Below, piece by piece: positions 53,965-61,326 of a stretch of 64,000 bases of DNA. The stretch is from Streptomyces sp. NRRL B-3428 (GTDB taxonomy: Bacteria > Actinomycetota > Actinomycetes > Streptomycetales > Streptomycetaceae): assembly GCA_000721375.1 (NCBI GenBank), contig JOGW01000006.1, forward strand, positions 62,001 through 126,000. Reading direction: 5' to 3'. The notes beneath the pieces were generated by a model that ran no database searches, was not told the DNA's origin, and saw only the letters and a program-made list of their open reading frames with translations. Both the position numbers and the translations under genes were made by a program. The first letter of the stretch is position 1. Each line of letters starts with the position of its first letter.

Positions 53965-54042
53965 GCGAGTCACTCCACCGACCCGTACAGGCGAATCACT
54001 CCGCCGACCCGTACAGCCGAGTCACTCCGCCGACCCGTACAT
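53965..54042. repeat. Three tandem 26-bp copies of the upp 3' end
   Basis: Copies at 53965-53990, 53991-54016 and 54017-54042 differ at a few bases. The last contains the final six codons and stop of upp (MYGSAE and TGA on the minus strand); the others lie beyond the stop. Confidence 0.9.
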
Positions 54043-54657
54043 ACGGTCCCCCGCGTCCCCGAGCCCCGGCACGATGTACCCGACCTCGTTGAGCCGCTCG
54101 TCGACCGCGGCCGTCAGGACGGTGACCGGCGTACCAGCCAGCTCGCGCTCCATGATCTCGACGCCCTCGGGCGCCGCGAGCAGCACGACCGCCGTGACGT
54201 CGTCGGCGCCGCGCTTGATCAGTTCCTTGATCGCCGCGACGAGCGTGCCGCCGGTGGCGAGCATCGGGTCCACGACGTACACCTGGCGCCCGGACAGGTC
54301 CTCCGGCATACGCGTCGCATACGTGGAGGCCTCCAGGGTCTCCTCGTTGCGCACCATCCCGAGGAAGCCCACCTCGGCGGTCGGCAGCAGACGGACCATG
54401 CCGTCGAGCATGCCGAGCCCGGCGCGCAGGATCGGCACGACGAGCGGGCGCGGGTAGGAGAGCTTGACCCCGGTGGTGGGGCCGACGGGGGTCTCGATGT
54501 CGACCTGCTCCGTGCGCACATCCCGCGTCGCCTCGTACGCGAGCAGCGTCACGAGCTCGTCGGCGAGACGGCGGAAAGTCGGGGAGTCGGTGCGCTTGTC
54601 GCGCAGCGTGGTGAGTTTGTGCGCCACCAGCGGGTGGTCGACGACGTGCAAGCGCAC
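54022..54657 (-). CDS. upp: Uracil phosphoribosyltransferase
   Basis: A 211-residue enzyme of the usual length. The PRPP loop is [12 protein letters not shown] (about residues 126-137), the uracil-binding end is [15 protein letters not shown], and the start is [13 protein letters not shown]. It makes UMP from uracil and PRPP in pyrimidine salvage. GTG 54657 is chosen because homologues begin at this point. It is monocistronic and convergent with the LytR_C gene. Confidence 0.96.
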   Translation of the reverse strand: MRLHVVDHPLVAHKLTTLRDKRTDSPTFRRLADELVTLLAYEATRDVRTEQVDIETPVGPTTGVKLSYPRPLVVPILRAGLGMLDGMVRLLPTAEVGFLGMVRNEETLEASTYATRMPEDLSGRQVYVVDPMLATGGTLVAAIKELIKRGADDVTAVVLLAAPEGVEIMERELAGTPVTVLTAAVDERLNEVGYIVPGLGDAGDRMYGSAE

Positions 54658-54843
54658 GAGAGCCTCCAGAAGCTCCGTCACGGGTCCGAACTGCGGGCTC
54701 GACCCGCCGTCCCCCAGGTTACCGGGGCAAACAGGGGCGGGCTCGCGCTCACGTTCGGCAGGCCGGCCCCACGCGGTCGCATCAAACCCGCCGTACGAGG
54801 GAAACTGCTTGGGCAAGGGACGGCCCGAAGGATGGTGTGGCCC

Positions 54844-55053
54844 ATGCACCAGGACAGGCACCAGGACAGGCAGCAGGACAGGCAGCGGGGCGAAGAACGG
54901 CAGCCGGAGACGGATGCCGAGCGCCGCAGGCGCCGAGCCGAGTTCCTGCGTGAGCGGCACGAGGCACAGCAGCTGCGCGAGCGCGTCAAGCCCCGCCGCG
55001 CACGGGCCGCACGGATGCGCCAGGCGATGCGGATGCGTACGTTCCGCTGGTGA
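54844..55053 (+). CDS. Small basic Arg/Gln-rich protein
   Basis: A 69-residue protein. The first part is a repeat of QDR units encoded by a short DNA repeat (CAGGACAGGCA, about 54850-54890); the second is an Arg-rich helix ([19 protein letters not shown]). It may bind nucleic acid. The start (ATG 54844 or 54832) is uncertain, and it could be spurious. Confidence 0.4.
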   Translation: MHQDRHQDRQQDRQRGEERQPETDAERRRRRAEFLRERHEAQQLRERVKPRRARAARMRQAMRMRTFRW

Positions 55054-55289
55054 TCAGGACCGCACCGCGCGGTGATCCGGCACGCCGCAGGGGCACCGGC
55101 CGGCGCCCGATGACGGACCTGTGACCGGCCCCACCGGCGGCTCGCCCAGACACAGCCCCCCGAAGACCTCTCGCAGAGCGCCACTTTCTGCCACGATTCC
55201 GAGTGGGCGGGGCGGAAGTGCACTTCCCCGTCCAGACTCCGCCGGGGGGACCCCCAACCGGCACGCCTCAGACCAGTGGGAGAGTCACG

Positions 55290-55847
55290 GTGTACTTCGC
55301 CGCACTGCTCGCGCGCACCGAAGACGGGTGGGAAGCGAGCGACACGGAGCTCGACGATGTGGAGACCCTGTCGGATCTGACAGAACTGGCCCGGGAAACC
55401 TCGGCCGGGGACTCCGAAGACGACACGGTGCTCGTCTTCATCGAGCAGGAAGATGTGTGGTTCGGCGTCGTCCGGTTGGACGGCGAGGAGGACCCGCGGA
55501 TCTACGTCTCGGATGCCGCGGCGGCCGCCCGCAGCAGTTACGGCGAGATCCTGCTCACCGACGAACTGCTCGGCCGCGAGCCCGGCTCGGGCGACGAGAA
55601 CGACCTGGAGGATCTGACCGACCTCGACGGCACCGAGGACGGCGAGCCCGAGACGCAGGAGGACGACGACGACTCCGACGACAGCGCGGCCGCATCCGAG
55701 GCCGTGCCCTCGGGCCCGCTCGGCGACACCAGGATCCTCGACGACCTGGGTCTTTCCGAGAAGGAGCTGCTCGCCCTGAACACCGACGCCCTGGGCGAGA
55801 TCGCCGAGGCCCTCGGCGCCTCGGAGGTCCTGGAGACAGTGCGCTGA
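55290..55847 (+). CDS. tRNA adenosine deaminase-associated protein
   Basis: A 185-residue very acidic protein. A folded N-terminal half (YFAALLARTEDGWEASDTEL, VWFGVVRLDGEEDPRIYVSD) is followed by an Asp/Glu-rich linker (residues 110-140) and a short helical end (ILDDLGLSEKELLAL). Streptomyces genes in this place are called tRNA adenosine deaminase-associated because they precede tadA, as here (25-base gap). GTG 55290. A direct role in editing is unproven. Confidence 0.85.
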   Translation: MYFAALLARTEDGWEASDTELDDVETLSDLTELARETSAGDSEDDTVLVFIEQEDVWFGVVRLDGEEDPRIYVSDAAAAARSSYGEILLTDELLGREPGSGDENDLEDLTDLDGTEDGEPETQEDDDDSDDSAAASEAVPSGPLGDTRILDDLGLSEKELLALNTDALGEIAEALGASEVLETVR

Positions 55848-55872
55848 CTCCCGTACGTACGACACTTTGAAG

Positions 55873-56337
55873 ATGTCTGATCCTCTACGCGACCGCTGGC
55901 GGGCGCCGATGGAACGCGCCCTGGAGGAGGCCGAACTGGCTCTCCAGGGCGGCGACGTCCCCGTCGGCGCACTCGTCCTCGACCCCGGCGGTGAACTGCT
56001 CGCCGCCGGGCACAACGAGCGCGAGGCCGGCGGTGACCCCACCGCCCATGCCGAGATCCTGGCGCTGCGCCGGGCCGCGGCGAAGCGCGGGGAGTGGCGT
56101 CTGACCGGCTGCACCCTCGTCGTCACACTCGAACCGTGTGTGATGTGCGCGGGTGCGCTCGTGCAGTCCCGTATCGCCCGGGTCGTGTACGGGGCGCGGG
56201 ACGAGAAGGCCGGCGCGACGGGCTCCCTGTGGGACCTCGTCCGCGACCGGCGCCTCAACCACCGCCCCGAGGTCGTCGCGGGCGTCCTGGAGGCGGAGTG
56301 CTCGGCCCGCCTCACCCGCTTCTTCCGGGAGCGCTGA
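55873..56337 (+). CDS. tadA: tRNA-specific adenosine deaminase
   Basis: A 154-residue cytidine-deaminase-fold enzyme. Zinc site: TAHAEILAL (His and catalytic Glu, about residues 56-64) and EPCVMCAGAL (two Cys, about 86-95). It deaminates A34 to inosine in tRNA-Arg(ACG). ATG 55873 is preferred; an upstream in-frame TTG would add two residues. It precedes a tRNA gene. Confidence 0.94.
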   Translation: MSDPLRDRWRAPMERALEEAELALQGGDVPVGALVLDPGGELLAAGHNEREAGGDPTAHAEILALRRAAAKRGEWRLTGCTLVVTLEPCVMCAGALVQSRIARVVYGARDEKAGATGSLWDLVRDRRLNHRPEVVAGVLEAECSARLTRFFRER

Positions 56338-56428
56338 ACGCCCCGTACGCGCCCTGTGCGCCACCTCACGGCCAGCCGGGCGGATACGGATTTCTGACCT
56401 TGGGCTCCTTTGGGCTAAGCTCTCTCTC

Positions 56429-56513
56429 GGTAGCGTGTCCGAGCGGCCGAAGGAGCTCGCCTCGAAAGCGAGTGTTGCGCAAGTAACCGAGGGTTCAAAT
56501 CCCTCCGCTACCG
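56429..56513 (+). tRNA. tRNA-Ser (anticodon CGA)
   Basis: An 85-base class II tRNA. The acceptor stem GGTAGCG pairs with CGCTACC, the anticodon loop is CTCGAAA (CGA), there is a long variable arm, and the T loop is TTCAAAT. The 3' CCA is not encoded. Confidence 0.96.
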
Positions 56514-56519
56514 CTTGAG

Positions 56520-56547
56520 AAGGGCCCCGGCGATTGCCGGGGCCCTT
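56520..56547 (+). terminator. Terminator after tRNA-Ser(CGA)
   Basis: AAGGGCCCCGGC (56520-56531) pairs with GCCGGGGCCCTT (56536-56547) around GATT. Confidence 0.88.
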
Positions 56548-56599
56548 CGTGCTTTCCCTAACTCGCGCGGATGACGGGCGCTTTGAGCGCCCCGCAGCC

Positions 56600-56905
56600 C
56601 TCACCCGGGGTTTAGGGACCTAAGGCCCGCCAAGCCGGGCCCTTTGCCGCGCTGCGGCACCCGCGTACAGGCGCAGGATTGATGGTGAGCCCGGCGGATC
56701 TGGCAGGAATCCGCAGGCTCCAGGGACCCGGCTCTACTGCGGGGTCCACGCCGCAAGCTTCCCCCCTGACTGCGGCGTGGGCTGAAGAGCTTGGTCCTCG
56801 TCGGGGGAAGCGGCTTGTCCCCCCGATGCCGCTTCCCCCGCCCACTCGGAGCGAAAGCCCCGGCGCCTTCACGGAGCCGGGGCTTTCGCATTCCCCCCGC
56901 AGACC
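56600..56905 (+). ncRNA. Candidate structured non-coding RNA
   Basis: No gene fits here, but strong stems follow one another: GCGGAT/ATCCGC near 56695-56720, a perfect 10-bp stem CCACGCCGCA/TGCGGCGTGG (about 56750-56785), a perfect 12-bp stem GGGGGAAGCGGC/GCCGCTTCCCCC (about 56803-56839), and a terminator-like 14-bp stem GCGAAAGCCCCGGC/GCCGGGGCTTTCGC at the end. The pattern suggests an independent small RNA or an untranslated leader. It does not match SRP RNA, RNase P RNA, tmRNA or a riboswitch class I know. Confidence 0.45.
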
Positions 56906-56964
56906 GTGCGTACGACCGGGATAGACTCGCGCCACCGCACAGGAGAGGCAGGGGAGGCCAGGGC

Positions 56965-57129
56965 GTGGCGCAGGCAAAGAAGGTCGCTCTCTACATGGTC
57001 GTGGTCTTCGTGCTGTACACGATCATCACGTCGCCCTCGCGCGCCGCCGACCTGGTCCAGGTGGGCTTCGAGGGGATATCCGACGCCGCTCAGGGCGTCG
57101 GCGACTTCATGTCGGAGCTGGTGAACTGA
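56965..57129 (+). CDS. Small single-pass membrane protein
   Basis: A 54-residue protein from GTG 56965 behind GGGGAGG. One membrane helix (VALYMVVVFVLYTIITSP) is followed by an amphipathic segment (SRAADLVQVGFEGISDAAQGV). It is conserved in this place in Streptomyces as I recall; function unknown. Confidence 0.7.
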   Translation: MAQAKKVALYMVVVFVLYTIITSPSRAADLVQVGFEGISDAAQGVGDFMSELVN

Positions 57130-57157
57130 GCACCTGAGAAGTCAGCTCGACAGCACG

Positions 57158-57187
57158 GCCCTCCACTCGAACGTGGGGGGCTTTTTT
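57158..57187 (+). terminator. Intrinsic terminator with T-tract
   Basis: GCCCTCCAC (57158-57166) pairs with GTGGGGGGC (57173-57181), with G-T pairs, followed by TTTTTT: a standard rho-independent terminator for the small membrane protein gene. Confidence 0.8.
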
Positions 57188-57304
57188 AGGTTTACGCCCC
57201 AACTTGCCTTCAACACGGCGTTATACGGTGCTTGCACACAGTGCACATGTCTTGTGATGCTATGACCGCTTTTGCGAAATGTTGATCGGTCGCATCGATA
57301 AGGG

Positions 57305-58180
57305 GTGGCGTTGACCGTGCCGGCCAGTACTGCTCCCCAAGTGCCGCCCCAGGACTCCTCGGCCGGCGCCGCGGACTCCGTGAACAGAGAAGAGCGCCCC
57401 CTGTCCGCCGCGAAGCAGCGGACAGCGGACACCAGGGCCCTGACCCAGGTGCTGTTCGGCCAGCTCAAGCAGCTGACCGTGGGCACCCCCGAGCACACCC
57501 GCGTACGGGCCGCCCTCATCGAGGCGAACCTGCCGCTGGTGCGCTACGCGGCCGCCCGCTTCCGCAGCCGCAACGAGCCGATGGAGGACGTAGTCCAGGT
57601 CGGCACCATCGGGCTGATCAACGCCATCGACCGCTTCGACCCGGACCGCGGGGTGCAGTTCCCGACGTTCGCGATGCCGACGGTGGTCGGCGAGATCAAG
57701 CGGTACTTCCGCGACAACGTCCGTACGGTGCATGTGCCGCGCCGGCTGCACGAGCTGTGGGTGCAGGTGACCAGCGCGACCGAGGACCTCACGACGGCCT
57801 TCGGGCGTTCGCCCACGACCGCCGAGATCGCCGAGCGGCTCAGGATCACCGAGGACGAGGTGCTCGCCTGCATCGAGGCCGGGCGCTCGTACCACGCCAC
57901 TTCACTGGAGGCGGCCCAGGAGGGCGACGGTCTGCCGGGGCTGCTCGACCGGCTCGGTTACGAGGATCCCGCGCTCGACGGGGTCGAACACCGCGATCTC
58001 GTACGGCATCTGCTCGTCCAGCTGCCCGAGCGGGAACAGCGCATTCTGCTGCTCCGCTACTACAGCAATCTCACGCAGTCGCAGATCAGTGCCGAGTTGG
58101 GCGTCTCGCAGATGCATGTGTCAAGGCTCCTCGCCCGGAGCTTCGCGCGGCTTCGATCCGCAAATCGAATCGAGGCGTAG
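57305..58180 (+). CDS. sigF: SigB/F-family RNA polymerase sigma factor
   Basis: A 291-residue group 3 sigma factor. Region 2 is [23 protein letters not shown] (residues 85-107), with core contact and -10 recognition in [21 protein letters not shown]. Region 3 is at about 150-215. Region 4 HTH is [21 protein letters not shown] (about 255-275). The variable N-terminus is typical. Adjacency to a second such gene matches the sigF-sigN pair of S. coelicolor, so the names follow synteny. GTG 57305 is the first plausible start. SigF acts late in spore formation. Confidence 0.87.
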   Translation: MALTVPASTAPQVPPQDSSAGAADSVNREERPLSAAKQRTADTRALTQVLFGQLKQLTVGTPEHTRVRAALIEANLPLVRYAAARFRSRNEPMEDVVQVGTIGLINAIDRFDPDRGVQFPTFAMPTVVGEIKRYFRDNVRTVHVPRRLHELWVQVTSATEDLTTAFGRSPTTAEIAERLRITEDEVLACIEAGRSYHATSLEAAQEGDGLPGLLDRLGYEDPALDGVEHRDLVRHLLVQLPEREQRILLLRYYSNLTQSQISAELGVSQMHVSRLLARSFARLRSANRIEA

Positions 58181-58325
58181 CTCGATCGAGTAACCCTCTT
58201 TTGGCGGCCCTTGCCGACCAAAAAGCCGCAATAGCCCCCTTACCTGCGCGAATCCAGCCAGTTCTTGTCGACATGTCACTACAGCGTGTTGCCGACATGT
58301 GACATTCTGCTGGAACCGCGTTTGC

Positions 58326-58361
58326 CGCAGCCTCTCCACCGGTATTCAGGTGGAGGCTGCG
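58326..58361 (+). terminator. Hairpin between the two sigma genes
   Basis: GCAGCCTCTCCACC pairs with GGTGGAGGCTGC with a two-base bulge around an eight-base loop. It could end sigF transcription or lie in the leader of the next gene. Confidence 0.6.
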
Positions 58362-58417
58362 TTCCTTGGAAGACGGGAGCGCCGGCCGCGACCGTCCGCG
58401 ACCCATGAGGGGGTGGC

Positions 58418-59281
58418 ATGTCCGCAGATCAGGGCAGCTCGAAGGTGCTCACGCGCAGTGCGGCTAACGCCGTGGAGGTACTTGACCGCGCAGAAGTCCC
58501 ACTTGACTCCCGCCCGGCAGTCATCGACACCCGCACCCTGTCCCGCTCCCTCTTCCTGCGGCTTGCGACGCTCGACGAGGACAGCCCCGAGCGTGCGTAC
58601 GTGAGGGACACGCTCATCGAGCTGAACCTCCCGCTCGTGCGCTACGCCTCGGCCCGCTTCCGCAGCCGCAACGAGCCGATGGAGGACATCGTCCAGGTCG
58701 GCACCATCGGCCTGATCAAGGCGATCGACCGCTTCGACTGCGAACGGGGCGTGGAATTCCCCACGTTCGCGATGCCGACCGTCGTCGGCGAGATCAAGCG
58801 CTTCTTCCGTGACACCTCCTGGTCGGTGCGCGTACCGCGCAGACTCCAGGAGCTGCGCCTGGCCCTGACCAAGGCCAGCGACGAGCTCGCGCAGAAGCTC
58901 GACCGCTCCCCGACCGTGCCCGAACTCGCCGCCGTACTGGGCGTATCGGAGGAGGACGTCGTCGACGGCCTCGCGGTCGGCAACGCGTACACCGCCTCCT
59001 CGCTCGACTCCCCCGCCATGGAGGACGACGGCGGCGAGGGCTCGCTCGCGGACCGGCTCGGCTACGAGGACCCCTCGCTCGAGGGCGTCGAGTACCGCGA
59101 GTCGCTCAAGCCGCTGCTCGCCAAACTGCCGCCGCGCGAGCGCCGGATCATCATGCTCCGCTTCTTCGCGAACATGACCCAGTCGCAGATCGGCGAAGAG
59201 GTCGGCATCTCGCAGATGCATGTGTCACGGCTGCTCACGCGCACCCTCGCTCAGCTCAGGGAAGGGCTGATCGGCGACTGA
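58418..59281 (+). CDS. sigN: SigB/F-family RNA polymerase sigma factor
   Basis: A 287-residue paralogue of the upstream sigma factor with the same domains: region 2 [23 protein letters not shown] (residues 84-106) and region 4 [21 protein letters not shown] (about 252-272). The two differ mainly in their N-termini and region 3. ATG 58418 behind GAGGGGG. Named by gene order; SigN in S. coelicolor is linked to sporulation and stress. Confidence 0.87.
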   Translation: MSADQGSSKVLTRSAANAVEVLDRAEVPLDSRPAVIDTRTLSRSLFLRLATLDEDSPERAYVRDTLIELNLPLVRYASARFRSRNEPMEDIVQVGTIGLIKAIDRFDCERGVEFPTFAMPTVVGEIKRFFRDTSWSVRVPRRLQELRLALTKASDELAQKLDRSPTVPELAAVLGVSEEDVVDGLAVGNAYTASSLDSPAMEDDGGEGSLADRLGYEDPSLEGVEYRESLKPLLAKLPPRERRIIMLRFFANMTQSQIGEEVGISQMHVSRLLTRTLAQLREGLIGD

Positions 59282-59384
59282 GGTCCGGTGAAGTCCGGTC
59301 CTTCTCACGGGAGTTGTTGACGGGGTTTCTGATTGCGGGAATTCCAGGGTTCCTAATTGACGCCCCGTCAGCCACACTGGCGCG

Positions 59385-60230
59385 ATGATGCGCGCCAGGA
59401 GCTCCCTTCTCCGTAACCGCAGGCGTATGTCGCTGACGGCCTCGGCCGCTGTGGTCTGCCTCGGCACTCTGCTCGCCGCCTGTGGCAGCGGCACGTCCGA
59501 TGACGGTTATGTCGCGGTGGGCGCTGCGGGCGACGGGCCGAGCACACGGGTCGAGCCGGTGGAGCCCACGGAGGACGTGGAGTTCGTACCGCTGGACGAG
59601 GACGGGAACGAGAAGCCGTCGTCCAAGTCGTCGAAGAAGAACGGGAGTTCGGACGACGACGGTGACGGGGGCGGCTCCGGCGGGAACGGCGCATCGGGGA
59701 GCGCGGGCTCCGGCTCGGGATCGGGCGGCTCGGAGGGGGAGTCGTCCGGCGGGAGCGGGGGTTCGGGGTCGGCCTCGGGTTCGTCCGGCGGCTCCGGGTC
59801 TTCCGGGTCCTCGGGGTCGACCGGCTCTTCCGGGGATACGGGAGGGTCGGGCGGGTCCGGGAGCGGGGACTCGGGTGGTACGTCGGGCGGGTCGGATTCA
59901 GGGTCCGGGACTCCCGCCGGCCCCGCGGTCCTGAAGATCGTGGGCGAGCCGGTGCGCAAGGCGACGGACAAGCGGTGGTGCGAGAAGGTCACCGTGACGT
60001 TCCAGAACACCGGTGGTACCGCGGTGCGTTCGGGCGAGGTGGCCTTCGGGACGCACATCATCGGCGGGCTCGGGATCGACTGGGCGACGATCAAGTCCAC
60101 ACAGGCGCTGTCCGCGCCGATCGCGGCGGGGGCGAAGAAGGAGCAGACCTGGACGGTGTGCGTCGAGGACTGGCGGGTGCCGCTCGGGATGCACATCGAG
60201 ACGCAGGATGTCTCGGTGAAGTGGCAGTAG
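59385..60230 (+). CDS. Lipoprotein with Ser/Gly linker and Ig-like C-terminal domain
   Basis: A 281-residue secreted protein. The signal peptide ends in the lipobox LLAAC (Cys30). After an acidic piece (residues 45-85) comes a very long Ser/Gly spacer (about 90-175, units of GGSGSGS type). A beta-rich C-terminal domain (KRWCEKVTVTFQNTGGTAV, then WTVCVEDWRVPLGMHIETQ) has two Cys that may pair. The linker probably holds the domain away from the membrane through the wall. ATG 59385 (59388 also possible). Function unknown. Confidence 0.78.
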   Translation: MMRARSSLLRNRRRMSLTASAAVVCLGTLLAACGSGTSDDGYVAVGAAGDGPSTRVEPVEPTEDVEFVPLDEDGNEKPSSKSSKKNGSSDDDGDGGGSGGNGASGSAGSGSGSGGSEGESSGGSGGSGSASGSSGGSGSSGSSGSTGSSGDTGGSGGSGSGDSGGTSGGSDSGSGTPAGPAVLKIVGEPVRKATDKRWCEKVTVTFQNTGGTAVRSGEVAFGTHIIGGLGIDWATIKSTQALSAPIAAGAKKEQTWTVCVEDWRVPLGMHIETQDVSVKWQ

Positions 60231-60330
60231 GGACGTCAGGGGTCTCGGGGCCTGGTTGCCAGACCCCGTTCCTCGTCCTCGCCCTCGCCCCTGCGCTCGT
60301 CCCTGTTCTCGTCCTCGGTCGCCGTATCGG

Positions 60331-60537
60331 CTAGCCGAGGGCCAGCCAGGCCACCGCGGCGACGACCACCACGGCCGCGATGATGCCGACGATCAGGCCG
60401 ACGCGCGGGCCTGCGGGTGCCGTGGGCTGCGCGGCGCGGCGCGGGGCGCCCTCGTCGACGAAAGCGCGGAACATCTGAGTGCTGCCCGCGGGGTCGTGGC
60501 TCTCGGGGCCGTGGGGGGCCTGGGGGTTGTGTGCCAT
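60331..60537 (-). CDS. Small tail-anchored membrane protein
   Basis: A 68-residue protein with a His/Pro-rich N-terminus and one C-terminal membrane helix (GLIVGIIAAVVVVAAVAWLAL). ATG 60537. Families with this plan are common in Streptomyces and have no known role. Confidence 0.72.
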   Translation of the reverse strand: MAHNPQAPHGPESHDPAGSTQMFRAFVDEGAPRRAAQPTAPAGPRVGLIVGIIAAVVVVAAVAWLALG

Positions 60538-60750
60538 GGGGGGACCCTAGCGAAGTCCCTGTTACCGCCCAACCCCTGGGTTCCTTTCCCCCACCCCGCC
60601 CCTTCCCGAAACCTGGGGCTTCGCCCCCGGACCCCCGCATCCGCACTTCGTGCGGATCGCCTCAAACGCCGGCGGGGCTGAATGGCTTTGCCAGGCCTTT
60701 AAGTACTTTGGCCCCTTTTAATTTGCCTGCAGCAACCAACTGCTTCTATC

Positions 60751-60765
60751 GTTGCCCTAAGCAAC
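60751..60765. promoter_or_regulatory. MarR-type operator
   Basis: GTTGC-CCTAA-GCAAC, a perfect 5-bp inverted repeat 24 bases upstream of the MarR start, with a related CAGCAACCAACTGC just before it. It fits MarR autoregulation of the regulator-pump operon. Confidence 0.68.
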
Positions 60766-60788
60766 AAACTGATCCGGGGGGTGCACCA

Positions 60789-61271
60789 GTGGCCGCACAA
60801 GAGCAATACGCCGAGCTCGCACGCCAGTTGAGCGCCGTCAGTGCGGTCAAGCGGGATCTCGCCCGGGTGCTGCCCGTCGACTGCCCGCCCGGATCCGCCG
60901 CCGTACTGACCGTGCTCGACAAGCACGGCGAGATGCGGATGAGCCGGCTCGCCGAGCTGCTCGCCATCGACATGTCGGTGACCAGCCGGCACGTGGCGCA
61001 TGTGGAGGGCCGCGGCTGGATCGACCGCGATCCCGACCCGGGCGACCGCCGCTCGCGCATCCTCAGGCTCACGCCCGCGGGCAAGCGGCGGCTCGACGAG
61101 CTCGCCGAGCGGTACACCCAGGCCCTCGCGCACTGCCTCAGCGGCTGGTCCGACGACGAGCTCGGCCTGCTCAACACGCTGCTCGCGAGGCTGCACACCG
61201 ATTTCGGTGTCTGCCGCGGCAGCACACCCCGGTTCAAGGACCTGGCCGAGCCGCCGCCGTTGCCGGCTTGA
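60789..61271 (+). CDS. MarR-family regulator
   Basis: A 160-residue MarR protein. The HTH is at residues 45-85 (MRMSRLAELLAIDMSVTSRHV) and the wing is DPDPGDRRSRILRL. The C-terminal helices are for dimerisation. GTG 60789, with GGGGGG upstream. It is followed 55 bases later by the MFS gene and is probably its repressor. Confidence 0.87.
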   Translation: MAAQEQYAELARQLSAVSAVKRDLARVLPVDCPPGSAAVLTVLDKHGEMRMSRLAELLAIDMSVTSRHVAHVEGRGWIDRDPDPGDRRSRILRLTPAGKRRLDELAERYTQALAHCLSGWSDDELGLLNTLLARLHTDFGVCRGSTPRFKDLAEPPPLPA

Positions 61272-61326
61272 CCCACCAGCGATCCGTATCCCCCCGCCGC
61301 AACAAAGCACCAAGAGAAGGACTTTC

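Noticed and set aside
56600..56905. 4.5S/SRP RNA, RNase P RNA or tmRNA
   Set aside because: The conserved signatures (GGAAGGAAGCAGC-type SRP loop, RNase P core boxes, tmRNA tRNA-like ends) are absent.
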